A stretch of 64,000 bases of DNA from an uncultured Bacteroidales bacterium (GCA_944326245.1 CALVDF010000009.1:1-64000); one strand, 5' to 3'; positions 33,126 to 41,970 are shown, numbered from the stretch's first letter. Numbers and translations: made by a program. The notes: generated by a model not told the origin, from the sequence alone.

Positions 33126-34706
33126 ATGTCAAAATTCAGAAAAATAAGGGACTGGCTGGAAGGTTTTTCAGAGCTTAGGAACCTTCTGCTGATACTGTTC
33201 ATGGCAGCCATGTTCGTATTGTTCCGTGCGGACAGGGCTATGCCGGAAGAAGAATGGGTAAGGGTCATAAATACTTCCCGACTGTATTTCAATCTGCCCG
33301 AGGATGATCCGGCGTTCCCTGTAACCGCGCGTACAGTCAGGGCCGGAGAAGAGGTACGGATACTGGGCATCGGCAAAAGGACCAAAGACTGCGGAAACGC
33401 ATTCTGGGTGGAAACCAGAGACGGACTGCGCGGATTCATCGGCCAGACGGCGGTCGACGACAGTGTCTACGTGTTCGATGCGGCCAAGGGCTCGGCCATC
33501 CCGGCCGGTACTTATGCCAAGGCTGTGTCCGTAGAATACGGCAACTACGACAACGGGGAGTACACCGTTGTGGACCAGGCCGGTACCCGGGAGACCGTAA
33601 GCGGTGACAAGCTAGTAACTCTGACGGGGCTCAAATACCGCAAGTACATCCTCCTGGACCCTACAGCCTACATGACGAAGGATGAGTTCGAGGAAAAATA
33701 CATGGGCAAAACCCTTGCAGAAGCGGACAAGGTATCCCTTCCGTTCAAGTTCATATACACGGTAAGCGACCGCGGTACATACAGCATCAGGACCAATGTA
33801 TATGTAATGGACAAGGAGAGCCGGACAGTGGCCAGGGCAGACCTCCGGTTCGAGAATGGAATCGTAACCGGATATTCTCTGGACGGAAAGTCCCTCAGGG
33901 ATGCCAATATGGCGGTTCTGACAGTCCTGCCTGCCGCCGGTGCGATCATAAGCAGCAGGCCGCTGCAATGGCTGATAGCCAAACCCATGTACGAGACGGA
34001 GTACTTCAAGCCCGAAAGGACTTTTTCGGGAATCCTCGGACTGCTGCTCGCTGCCGTCGTCGGGATCATGTTTGTCATCTGGGTTGCCAACGTGGGCGTA
34101 GTGCCGCTGATGGTGGCCCTGGCTCTTGTGAGGATACCGCAGATATTCTATCCGCTCACCAACAGGCTGCTGTTTATCTTCCTCATGCTGGTCAGTCTCG
34201 CCGGAATCTACGTCTGGGGCGTGTTGATGCTCTTCAACAATTATTTCTGGTGGCTTGTACTGCCGTTGTCCCTGATCGTCTTCATCGTATGGTTGAGAAA
34301 GATTGACGGACGCATCTCCGAAAGATGCCCTAAGTGCCGTCGTCTCAACACTATTGCCCTCGAAGAATCCAAAGTTGTCAGACAGCGTTACGAGTGGCAA
34401 GAAGAGAGGGAGGTCAACCGCATACTGCACCGCAGCACCAGAAAATGGAAAACATGGACCAGAGTAACATACTATGGAGGACCGACTTACGACAAGGACA
34501 TCAAGCACCATACCGAGACCACCACTACGGCCGAATACAACATGTACAAGGTCAAATACCGTGTTGACACCCACGAGAACATCTACCGGTGCCGCAGGCC
34601 TTCGTGCAGATACGAGTACCGCAGATATCCAGAGACCTATCATCGGGTCGACAAAAAGTTCACCGGCACGACTGTAGACACAAGTACCAGGTACGATGTA
34701 GACTGA
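33126..34706 (+). CDS. SH3-domain membrane protein with C-terminal zinc-ribbon-like Cys pairs
   Basis: 526 aa. An N-terminal helix at about 18-35 anchors it. Residues 50-115 form an SH3b-like domain (SRLYFNLPEDDPAFPVTART, GLRGFIGQTAVDDSVYVFD). A second beta-rich domain follows, and four helices lie at about 270-400. After them comes CPKCRRLNT and, about 90 residues later, CRRPSCRYEY, forming one split Zn-ribbon with a Tyr- and Arg-rich stretch between. The function is unknown. It shares the SH3b-plus-helices plan of the 24996 gene. It may be co-transcribed with aqpZ. Confidence 0.72.
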   Translation: MSKFRKIRDWLEGFSELRNLLLILFMAAMFVLFRADRAMPEEEWVRVINTSRLYFNLPEDDPAFPVTARTVRAGEEVRILGIGKRTKDCGNAFWVETRDGLRGFIGQTAVDDSVYVFDAAKGSAIPAGTYAKAVSVEYGNYDNGEYTVVDQAGTRETVSGDKLVTLTGLKYRKYILLDPTAYMTKDEFEEKYMGKTLAEADKVSLPFKFIYTVSDRGTYSIRTNVYVMDKESRTVARADLRFENGIVTGYSLDGKSLRDANMAVLTVLPAAGAIISSRPLQWLIAKPMYETEYFKPERTFSGILGLLLAAVVGIMFVIWVANVGVVPLMVALALVRIPQIFYPLTNRLLFIFLMLVSLAGIYVWGVLMLFNNYFWWLVLPLSLIVFIVWLRKIDGRISERCPKCRRLNTIALEESKVVRQRYEWQEEREVNRILHRSTRKWKTWTRVTYYGGPTYDKDIKHHTETTTTAEYNMYKVKYRVDTHENIYRCRRPSCRYEYRRYPETYHRVDKKFTGTTVDTSTRYDVD

Positions 34707-35023
34707 GGCCCATAACATGACAGGACATACAGCACTCTGCCTGTTTACTCAGGTGCCGTCATAAGCGTAGCCGGAGCCTCACTCTTCTTCATATAGCCAT
34801 GGCAGACCTGACTCAGCACGCCAGCCACCGGTACAGCGTAATGCATAGAAAAACACCGATATAGCCGGTATCGTGGCACTTGCCAGCAGCATGTCTTCCG
34901 GGATCCTATACAGCAACCGAACAGGGCATGACGGTTGTCGTCATTGCCGGGAACTCCATGCCCCGCGCCCACGACAGGACAGGATAGGATAGAGGAACGG
35001 CATCAGATAGAGCATCGGCGCCA
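34707..35023 (-). other. 317-bp gap, possible remnant of a membrane-protein gene
   Basis: Read on the minus strand, three frames in turn carry hydrophobic, protein-like pieces: APMLYLMPFLYPILS, then MTTTVMPCSVAV, then LLASATIPAISVFFYAL. An ending YMKKSEAPATLMTAPE with a stop near 34747 follows. No single frame is open. This looks like a decayed membrane-protein gene, but the family is not identified and chance cannot be excluded. Confidence 0.25.
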
Positions 35024-37996
35024 TTATATGCAGACGACTCCGCGGCCGCGTTTTGCGTCGATGAATATCTCAGGTGAGGACCTGAAGCGCATTACCCTTA
35101 TGTACTGCCCGTCCCTTACCGTCTCGGCATCCTTGAGTTTCGATGTATCCCAGATGCCTTCTCCCCTGAAAGGATTGACAGTGAAGTACCCGATACCCAG
35201 AGAGGTTATATTCTGGAAGAAGTGCGTACCCTGGCTCGGGTCTATGCAGAAGTCCTTCAGGCCGCATTCGACTATCACCTTGGCCTCCGAGATCTGGTTC
35301 CACATTACCGGGATGCCGAGCCACGGGTCGCTCGAGCCCCAGCGTCCCGGTCCCAGAAGTATGTAGGTACGTCCCTGCTTTGCCAGCATGTTGTTGACCT
35401 CCCCTATTTCCTCTGCTATTTCCTTGGTCTTCGACTTGTCGAATACTTCCTCCTTCACGAAGACTATGTCGGTCACGCCTGAGATGTGGCCGGAGCCCAG
35501 GGCACTTTCGGAGTATATTAGGACCTTGTCAGGATCCACGTTTTTCCAGTCGTATGACTTTTCTTCCGAGAAATCCGCTATGGGCCTTACCTGAAGTATG
35601 CTGAATACCGAATCACTGCCCTTCGGGACGTCCATGTTCAGGGCAAACTCCATCTCCACCTCGCAGCGCAGCTCCCTGCGGCAGATGTCCAGCAGGTCCG
35701 TAATCGCCTGGGGCAGAGGAAGCGAGTCGTACTGGAGGATATGAGCGAAGGATATGATTCTCATGCCGTCGCAGAACGTGCCCGGACGCATCATTTCGCT
35801 CTGCATGTCCCATGTAGACGCCACTTTGGCCAGATTGCGGAACCCTTCCATGTCCGGTATGGAGAACTTGTGCAGGTTGATGCTGTCGTCTATGGATGTC
35901 TTGAACTCCTCCGGCTTGAGGTCCAGGGCGTACACCGTATCCTGCCCGTCCACCAGAGCGAAGCGCGGGGTGGACATCTGTACGGCCCTTGCCGGATATT
36001 TCGGGCAGAAGCGAAGCGTCTTTCCTCCGTCCACTATGACCTTGCCGAGTCCCATTGCGATATTCACGACCCCGTCTTCGGGCGTTTCCCCGTCGAGAGG
36101 ATAGAAATTCATGGACTTGGCCACTCCTGACGCCGTAGGGAAGAAATAGCCCCTGTCTTCAGTACCGCACACGTCCTGTATGACCACTGCCATCTTTTCC
36201 TCGCTGAGCAGGTTGCCTGTCGTGTGCAGATAGGCTCTGCTGGCAGCGAAATATACCGAGGCATAGACGCTCTTGATGGCTTTGCCCAGGAGTCTCAGCA
36301 TCTGGTCCTTGTTCTCCACGCAAGGTATCATGTAGGTCGAATAGATACCTGCAAACGGCTGGTAGTGCGAATCCTCCAGCTTGGAGCTCGAGCGCACGGC
36401 CAGAGGGGAAGATACAGTCTCGATGTAGACCTTGAGCTGCTCCACCAGTTCTTCAGGAAGCCTGGAACTGACAAATTCCGACAGCAGCTCCTCGTCGGAG
36501 ATGTTGGCATCTATGACATACTGCAGCCCGTTTTCCACGATGAAACGGTCGAAATAGTCGGTCGCCACGACCACGGTCCTCGGAATGGTAATGCGGAGAC
36601 CTGGATAGCGCGTAGAAAGCTCGTATTTCTGGACTATGTTGTTGAGAAAAGCCAGACCGCGTGCCTTTCCGCCCAGGGAGCCCTCCCCCATCCTGGCGAA
36701 CCAGATATATTTGGAATATGTCGCAGGGGCGAAAGAGGCTATGATGCCCTGTCCTGCCAGTATACGGTAGTCCTTGATCTGACGGATGATGAATTCCCTT
36801 ATGTCGGCCGGATTCTCGAACTGCGCCGGGGTGATCTTCCTGATGTGGCGGGCTATATTGAACAGACCCCTGGAATACAGCCATTTGGAAAGACGGTTGC
36901 GGTCGCAGTAATACAGCAGTTCCCTGTCGGGAATCTCCGCTATCAGAGTCTGAAGTTCCTTGAGGTCCTTTGCCCTCGCTATGACCAGATGGGTGTCCAG
37001 GTCCTTGACCACGAAATCCCCGAATCCGAATTCCTCGCTGATGTATTCCGCAAGCTGGATGAGCAGGGTGCTGGAGTATTTTTCTATGAACCCGACTCCC
37101 ATCTCCCGGGCCGTCTCGGCTACACTGCCCTGGGATGACTGCAGGATTATGGGCATCTGAGGTATGTCCTGCTTGATGTAGCGGCACAGTTCTATGCCGG
37201 CATCCAGCTTTTCCGTATCGGGACTGTCCCCCTTGTGCAGCACGAAACCTACGTCGGAGATTACCCCGAGCAGATTCTTCTTGTACTTGGTGTACATCTC
37301 CATCGCCTCTTCGTAATTGGTGGCCAGGAGGATTTTGGGACGTGCCCTCTTGCGCATCTTCATCTGCTGCTCGTTCAGGGCTTCCTTCAGGAATTCCGCG
37401 CTCTGCTTGAGCACCAGTTTGTAGATGGCGGGCAGATAGGTCGAGTAGTACCTGATGGAGTCTTCCACCAGCAGTATGGCCTGTACTCCGGAGCCGAGAA
37501 TGTCGTCATCCGCATTCATCTTGTCCTCCAGAAGCTTCACAATGGCCAGGATAAGGTCGGCATTGCCGTTCCATGTGAATATGTGGTCGATGGCCGAATG
37601 GTCGGTAGTCTCTATCTTCCGGAACAGTTCCTTGGAGAAATTGGTCAGCATCACTATCGGGATACCGCTCCACCGCTCGCGGATATGCTTGGCCTGGGTG
37701 AAAATATCGAAATCCCGGATATTGAACATGCTTATTATAAGGTCAAAGTCCGGATTCTTCTCCAGAAGCGACACTGCCTCTTCGGTGGAGTTGACCCATG
37801 TGAGTGCAGGAGGATTGCTGATATTCAGTTCTATGTATTCCCTGTACAGCTGAGCCTCTATCTGGCCGTCCTCCTCGAGTATATACGCATCGTAGCTGCT
37901 GCATATCATGAGTATCTTGCGTATCCTTCTCTTCATCAGGGAGGTATAGTTGGTCCTGACGAGTTTTGTCAGGCTGCTTGGCTGAACTACTTTCAT
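35024..37996 (-). CDS. PEP/pyruvate-binding (PPDK N-terminal-like) protein with receiver-like domains
   Basis: 990 aa. Residues 25-145 resemble a receiver domain (RKILMICSSYDAYILEEDGQ, FDLIISMFNIRDFDIFTQA, GIPIVMLTNFSK). Residues 170-320 look like a second receiver-type domain (AILLVEDSIRYYSTYLPAIY, GVISDVGF, QMPIILQSSQGS). From about 435 to 850 lies the PPDK/PEP-synthase ATP-binding domain: GEGSLGGKARGLAFL, TIPRTVVVATDYFDRF, SPLAVRSSSKLEDSHYQPFA. There is no phosphohistidine swivel and no C-terminal PEP/pyruvate barrel, so it is not a full PEP synthase. It has a TAATTTTG promoter box. A signalling or phosphotransfer role is inferred. Confidence 0.85.
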   Translation of the reverse strand: MKVVQPSSLTKLVRTNYTSLMKRRIRKILMICSSYDAYILEEDGQIEAQLYREYIELNISNPPALTWVNSTEEAVSLLEKNPDFDLIISMFNIRDFDIFTQAKHIRERWSGIPIVMLTNFSKELFRKIETTDHSAIDHIFTWNGNADLILAIVKLLEDKMNADDDILGSGVQAILLVEDSIRYYSTYLPAIYKLVLKQSAEFLKEALNEQQMKMRKRARPKILLATNYEEAMEMYTKYKKNLLGVISDVGFVLHKGDSPDTEKLDAGIELCRYIKQDIPQMPIILQSSQGSVAETAREMGVGFIEKYSSTLLIQLAEYISEEFGFGDFVVKDLDTHLVIARAKDLKELQTLIAEIPDRELLYYCDRNRLSKWLYSRGLFNIARHIRKITPAQFENPADIREFIIRQIKDYRILAGQGIIASFAPATYSKYIWFARMGEGSLGGKARGLAFLNNIVQKYELSTRYPGLRITIPRTVVVATDYFDRFIVENGLQYVIDANISDEELLSEFVSSRLPEELVEQLKVYIETVSSPLAVRSSSKLEDSHYQPFAGIYSTYMIPCVENKDQMLRLLGKAIKSVYASVYFAASRAYLHTTGNLLSEEKMAVVIQDVCGTEDRGYFFPTASGVAKSMNFYPLDGETPEDGVVNIAMGLGKVIVDGGKTLRFCPKYPARAVQMSTPRFALVDGQDTVYALDLKPEEFKTSIDDSINLHKFSIPDMEGFRNLAKVASTWDMQSEMMRPGTFCDGMRIISFAHILQYDSLPLPQAITDLLDICRRELRCEVEMEFALNMDVPKGSDSVFSILQVRPIADFSEEKSYDWKNVDPDKVLIYSESALGSGHISGVTDIVFVKEEVFDKSKTKEIAEEIGEVNNMLAKQGRTYILLGPGRWGSSDPWLGIPVMWNQISEAKVIVECGLKDFCIDPSQGTHFFQNITSLGIGYFTVNPFRGEGIWDTSKLKDAETVRDGQYIRVMRFRSSPEIFIDAKRGRGVVCI

Positions 37997-38019
37997 AACT
38001 GACAGTTGAAGATTTGGCG

Positions 38020-38065
38020 CAAAATTAGCAAAAAGCTGCGAATGGCAATCTTCCTGCTATATTTG
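38020..38065. promoter_or_regulatory. Divergent promoter boxes
   Basis: TAATTTTG on the minus strand (38020-38027), with TTG 18 bp upstream (38046-38048), serves the PEP-binding gene. TATATTTG on the plus strand (38058-38065) serves the symporter gene 20 bases later. Both match the Bacteroidota -7 consensus. Confidence 0.55.
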
Positions 38066-38085
38066 CCCCTTTAATTGCAATCAAC

Positions 38086-38955
38086 ATGAATCCTGTCCTG
38101 ATAGTCCTTCCTATCCTCACTGTGCTGATGTTTGACCTCGGCCTCACCCTCTCCCCAGGAGATTTCAAGGCATTTGCCCGTAGACCCGCACCCGTCATTG
38201 CCGGTCTCGCGGGGCAGCTTGTCGTCCTCCCTCTCATAGCGTTCGCCCTGTGCCTGATATTCCGTCCTGACCCGGTGATATTTACCGGCATCATGCTGAT
38301 AGCCTGCTCACCAGGTGGCAGTTCCTCCAACATTTTCTCCAAAATAGCCGGAGGGGACGTGGCCCTGTCCGTCTCGCTTACTGCCATGACCAGCATCATC
38401 ACGGTCTTCACCATACCGTTCGTCATGGATTTCAGCATCCGGTTCGCGGGATTCTCTACCGATGCCCCCATGGACATCCCCGCGAGCAGGCTCCTGATGC
38501 AGAATATCGTCCTTATGCTCCTGCCCATAATCCTGGGCATCGCCCTCAGGAAATGGAAGCCCGCAGCCGCAATCAGGATCGACAGGGTGCTGTCCAAAGC
38601 GGCATTCCCCTGCCTCATGCTCCTTGCCGCCATATTCTTCATCCAGCATTACCGTGTGATACTCGACAACATAGGCCGGACCGGACTGATGCTTCTGCTG
38701 CTTATCCTCGCGGCAATGCTGGCGGGAGGTCTGCTGTCCCGGGCCATGAAGCTGGACACAAGGGAGAGACGCACCATAATGATAGAAGTAGGCATGCAGA
38801 ATGCCGCCCAGAGCATTGCCCTTGCATCCAGCCCATTTGTCTTCGGCAACGACGCCATGGCCATACCGGCCATCATCTACGCCCTGCTGATGAACATCGT
38901 ACTGCTCGCCTACGTTGCATTCTGCAAGCGCCGCATTCCGGCCGTCCCTTATTAA
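38086..38955 (+). CDS. Bile acid:sodium symporter (BASS) family transporter
   Basis: 289 aa, about nine helices. Family marks: FDLGLTLSPGDFKAFARRPA at the N-terminus, ACSPGGSSSNIFSKIAGGDV (the conserved crossover segment) and TIMIEVGMQNAAQSIALAS (second crossover motif with Glu and Gln). The substrate may be an organic anion; bile acids are possible in a gut organism but unproven. A perfect 6-bp hairpin TCCCTT-atta-AAGGGA (38945-38960) spans the stop codon and could aid termination. Confidence 0.93.
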   Translation: MNPVLIVLPILTVLMFDLGLTLSPGDFKAFARRPAPVIAGLAGQLVVLPLIAFALCLIFRPDPVIFTGIMLIACSPGGSSSNIFSKIAGGDVALSVSLTAMTSIITVFTIPFVMDFSIRFAGFSTDAPMDIPASRLLMQNIVLMLLPIILGIALRKWKPAAAIRIDRVLSKAAFPCLMLLAAIFFIQHYRVILDNIGRTGLMLLLLILAAMLAGGLLSRAMKLDTRERRTIMIEVGMQNAAQSIALASSPFVFGNDAMAIPAIIYALLMNIVLLAYVAFCKRRIPAVPY

Positions 38956-38984
38956 AGGGAGCATGACAAAGTAAAAGTAATTAT

Positions 38985-38992
38985 TATATTTG
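38985..38992 (+). promoter_or_regulatory. -7 promoter box of the deformylase lipoprotein
   Basis: TATATTTG 22 bases before the ATG at 39015 matches the -7 consensus. No convincing -33 box is seen. Confidence 0.45.
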
Positions 38993-39014
38993 CAGGAAGT
39001 ACAGATTTTTCATC

Positions 39015-39632
39015 ATGGGATACAGATCACTTTATACAGCAACTATCGTGGCAATAGCAATATCGATAGCAGGCTGCCGTGAACAGGGAACGAGTTTCAC
39101 AGACCTTGAAAAGGCTCTCATCACAGATTCGGAAAGGATCATGAGGGTACTGACAGTGGACAATGAAGCTGATCTGCAGGTCCTCAGGGACAGCAGCACG
39201 GAATTCACGGATGCAGACCTCAGGTCGGAATATTTCAGCAGGCTTTCGGAACTCATGGTCACGACCATGCAGGACTCGCCCCAGGAAGGGGTGGGAATAG
39301 CAGCACCGCAGGTAGGACTGTCCCGCAGAGTCGTCGCAGTCCAGAGGTTCGACAAAACCGGAGAGCCAGTGGAAGTATATCCCAACCTCAGGATAGAATC
39401 CCTTGGCGGAGAACTCAAACCAGGCTACGAAGGTTGCCTCTCTGTTCCAGGACAATACGGCATCGTCAGCCGCTACCAGGAGATCATCATCTCATACCGG
39501 GAGGTAAAGGAAGACAAGGCCGGCACCATCCGGGACACCGTCAGGGGCTATACCGCTGTCATCTTCCAGCACGAAGCCGACCATCTCGACGGCCTCATCT
39601 ACACAGACAAAGCCGACAGTCTGTTGTTTTGA
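39015..39632 (+). CDS. Peptide deformylase-like lipoprotein (exported)
   Basis: 205 aa. The N-terminus is a lipoprotein signal, YTATIVAIAISIAGC with Cys at about 21. The rest is a peptide deformylase with all three motifs: GVGIAAPQVG, EGCLSVPG (metal Cys) and QHEADHLDG (HExxH-type metal His pair and catalytic Glu). Between signal and enzyme lies the usual deformylase N-terminus (ERIMRVLTVDNEADLQVLRD). Deformylase acts on nascent proteins in the cytosol, so a lipid-anchored, exported copy is unexpected. It may act on formylated peptides outside or have a new substrate. A second, cytosolic def should exist elsewhere. Confidence 0.88.
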   Translation: MGYRSLYTATIVAIAISIAGCREQGTSFTDLEKALITDSERIMRVLTVDNEADLQVLRDSSTEFTDADLRSEYFSRLSELMVTTMQDSPQEGVGIAAPQVGLSRRVVAVQRFDKTGEPVEVYPNLRIESLGGELKPGYEGCLSVPGQYGIVSRYQEIIISYREVKEDKAGTIRDTVRGYTAVIFQHEADHLDGLIYTDKADSLLF

Positions 39633-39649
39633 CTCTATCAGGCACCGGC

Positions 39650-40768
39650 ATGACCCAGGACCATCATCCTTCCGAACACGGCGGCTTGCACATGCGTCCG
39701 CTGACAGTGCAGGACATTCCACGGATGCAGGAACTGTTCCGCACTACCGTGCTCACCGTCAATTCCAGGGATTACACCGAAGAGGAGGTAAAGGACTGGG
39801 CATCGTGCGGCGACAGCGTGGAGCACTGGAAGGAGCTCCTCTCCGCAAACAGCTACATCGGAGCAACCGACATACAGGGCAATATCATCGGTTTCTCATC
39901 CATGAACAGCGACGGGCACCTGCACTCAATGTTTGTCCACAAGGACTGGCAGGGCAAAGGCGTGGCGGGCATGCTGCTTGCAGAGGTGGAAAAGATGGCC
40001 CGGCAATATGGAATTCACAAAATAGTCTCGGAAGTAAGCATCACCGCACGACCTTTCTTCGAAAAACGCGGCTACAGGGTCGTCGCTGCGCAGAAAGCCA
40101 AAGCCAACAAACTCTTCATGACAAACTACAGGATGGAGAAGGAAATGAGGATCTGCCAGAGCTGCGGGCTACCCATGCCAAGCGAGGACCTGCTCGGCAC
40201 TCACGGGGACGGACATCCATGCACGGAATATTGCAGGAATTGTTTTCAGAAAGGACTGTTTACTTCATATTCGATTGATGAGCAGCGAAAAGCCATCTCC
40301 GCATCCGAAAGAAAGGAAACACTGGACCTTCGCACCTTGAAACGATGGATGCCTGTCATGCAGCAGGCGGCATGGATACTCGACCGGTGCGGATATGTCT
40401 TCCTCTCGACAATTGACGGGAACGGATTCCCACGTCCTGTGGCCATAGATGTACTTCGCCATGACGGGATTGCCGAATTGTGGATGACGACGGCATTGTC
40501 ATCGGAGAAGGTAAAGCATTTGAGAACCTGTCCCAAGGCCGGAATCTGCTTTGTATACGAAGCCGACAGTGTAACCTTGACCGGAACTGCCGAGATCGTC
40601 ACCGACAAGAAAACCCTCCACACTTTCTGGCGCTACTTTATGATCCACTATTTTCCCCAAGGGCCAGACGACCCGGACTATTGCATTCTCCGCTTCCATA
40701 CACGGGAAGCCACCTTGTGGATTGACCGGAAATCAGCTTGTTTTGAACTATCCGGAAATTCAGGATAG
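39650..40768 (+). CDS. Fusion: GNAT acetyltransferase, zinc ribbon, PNPOx-like domain
   Basis: 372 aa from MTQDHHPSEHGGLHMRPLTV (an internal Met before RPLTV is an alternative). Residues 15-160 are a GNAT domain: MFVHKDWQGKGVAGMLLAEV is the acetyl-CoA loop and ARPFFEKRGYRVV the end. Residues 166-225 form a putative zinc-ribbon domain with CQSCGLPM and CTEYCRNC and the motif LLGTHGDGHPCTEYC. Residues 240-365 form a pyridoxamine-phosphate-oxidase-like split barrel (YVFLSTIDGNGFPRPVAIDV, CFVYEADSVTLTGTAEIV). Each part is common; all three in one chain is unusual. It is only 17 bp after the deformylase gene. Confidence 0.85.
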   Translation: MTQDHHPSEHGGLHMRPLTVQDIPRMQELFRTTVLTVNSRDYTEEEVKDWASCGDSVEHWKELLSANSYIGATDIQGNIIGFSSMNSDGHLHSMFVHKDWQGKGVAGMLLAEVEKMARQYGIHKIVSEVSITARPFFEKRGYRVVAAQKAKANKLFMTNYRMEKEMRICQSCGLPMPSEDLLGTHGDGHPCTEYCRNCFQKGLFTSYSIDEQRKAISASERKETLDLRTLKRWMPVMQQAAWILDRCGYVFLSTIDGNGFPRPVAIDVLRHDGIAELWMTTALSSEKVKHLRTCPKAGICFVYEADSVTLTGTAEIVTDKKTLHTFWRYFMIHYFPQGPDDPDYCILRFHTREATLWIDRKSACFELSGNSG

Positions 40769-40782
40769 TTCATATTCCTGAA
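40745..40782. terminator. Two overlapping hairpins at convergent gene ends
   Basis: GAACTATCC (40745-40753) pairs perfectly with GGATAGTTC (40763-40771). TTCAGGA (40759-40765) pairs perfectly with TCCTGAA (40776-40782). The two stems share bases 40763-40765 and so exclude each other. They span the stop codon of the GNAT fusion and face the 3' end of the Fic gene, so they probably act as a terminator. Confidence 0.45.
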
Positions 40783-40812
40783 CTTGAAAATATTAAACAA
40801 TAAGCGTTGCTG

Positions 40813-41970
40813 TCATTTTCCCTGATTCTCATTACTGGATGCGTGACCGATTTCATTCAGCAAGGCAAATCCTTTTGGGGTCAGAATATACTTCTGGCGC
40901 GGATGCCGCGGCTTGTCGGGGTACAGCATAGCAACAAATCCATCCCTGATAGCCGGATTCAGTGAATATTCGATGAAATTCTCCCTGTCCTTCAATCCCA
41001 CTATTGGCAGAATCTCTCTTATTGACAACCTTTTATCTGCAATTGCCCTAATCAGTCTGATGATATTTACATTATCAGTCATCAGTATGTCCTGCGAGCT
41101 TGTCGGGGTACTTGTCGGGGTACTTGTCGGGGTGTCCGCTTGTATTTGCAGTTCAGCCGGAAGATTGACAAGCAGATAACGGTTTCTCAACTCATTGTTT
41201 TCACCCAGCAGGAGATTACGGAAAAACAATTCAAGATACTCAGTATTGCGCATAATACCTTTCTGGACATTTTGATAATTTGCCCTTACCAAAGCATTGC
41301 GGAAGTACCATGAATTGTCGGCAAAAAGAGTATTGTCAATATTGAAACCCATCGAACGAAGGTACTGTATGGAAAACACAGCCGTCGTCCTGGTATTCCC
41401 CTCCCCGAACGGATGTATCTGCCACAGATCCGATACAAACTTGGAGATATGTCGGACAAAACCGTTTCTGTCAACCTTTGAATAATCGAATTGCCGTTCC
41501 TGCTCCAAATCATATTCTACAGCACTTTTAATATCCGGTGCCGAGACGTACAATACTGTGTCCCCACGCAGCACCCACTCTTTTTTTGTGATATTGTAAT
41601 CCCGGATCCTGCCTGCAAACTTATATATTCCGTCAAATATACGGCGGTGAATGGATGTAAGTCCGACCAAAGAAAAAGCAAATGTATTTTCAGACAAGAT
41701 ACGTCTTATGTTCAAAGAAGCTTTGTCTGCCTCATGGGACTGTTCATCCTCCGGCGTCCGCAATGTTTTAGACTGATAGTAGCTTTTAATAAGTTGCTCC
41801 GCTTCATCGATCGTAATTTCTCCTTCGATATCTTTCCTGGCAGTTTCTATAAGATATGCCGATGGCTTCAGACCGTCCACAGCCTGCAGTCCTATGGCTA
41901 CCTGCCATGCAGCGCCCTTCTCACGCCTGTCAGGATCACCCTGCCTTATATATTCGTCGAAATCTGTCAT
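40813..41970 (-). CDS. Fic-domain protein (AMPylase type), last gene of the defence block
   Basis: 385 aa. The Fic core carries the full motif HPFGEGNTR in VSDLWQIHPFGEGNTRTTAV, so it should be able to transfer AMP (or another nucleotide phosphate) to a target protein. The N-terminal 65 residues include GEITIDEAEQLIKSYYQSK, which resembles the VbhA-type antitoxin helix. A linker of TPTS repeats follows the Fic core, and the C-terminus is a winged helix (LSIREILPIVGLKDRENF, KYILTPKGFALL). It starts 33 bp after the type III res gene and shares its strand. Confidence 0.88.
   Translation of the reverse strand: MTDFDEYIRQGDPDRREKGAAWQVAIGLQAVDGLKPSAYLIETARKDIEGEITIDEAEQLIKSYYQSKTLRTPEDEQSHEADKASLNIRRILSENTFAFSLVGLTSIHRRIFDGIYKFAGRIRDYNITKKEWVLRGDTVLYVSAPDIKSAVEYDLEQERQFDYSKVDRNGFVRHISKFVSDLWQIHPFGEGNTRTTAVFSIQYLRSMGFNIDNTLFADNSWYFRNALVRANYQNVQKGIMRNTEYLELFFRNLLLGENNELRNRYLLVNLPAELQIQADTPTSTPTSTPTSSQDILMTDNVNIIRLIRAIADKRLSIREILPIVGLKDRENFIEYSLNPAIRDGFVAMLYPDKPRHPRQKYILTPKGFALLNEIGHASSNENQGK
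41099..41134. repeat. Three tandem copies of a 12-bp repeat inside the Fic gene
   Basis: CTTGTCGGGGTA occurs at 41099-41110 and 41111-41122, and with one change at 41123-41134. It encodes TPTS three times on the minus strand. The same 12-mer is found once more at 40912-40923 in another reading frame (YPDK). Gain or loss of a unit would keep the frame. Confidence 0.85.

Noticed and set aside
41099-41134. Tandem 12-bp repeats as a CRISPR-like array
   Set aside because: There are no spacers; the units are contiguous, in frame and encode TPTS.
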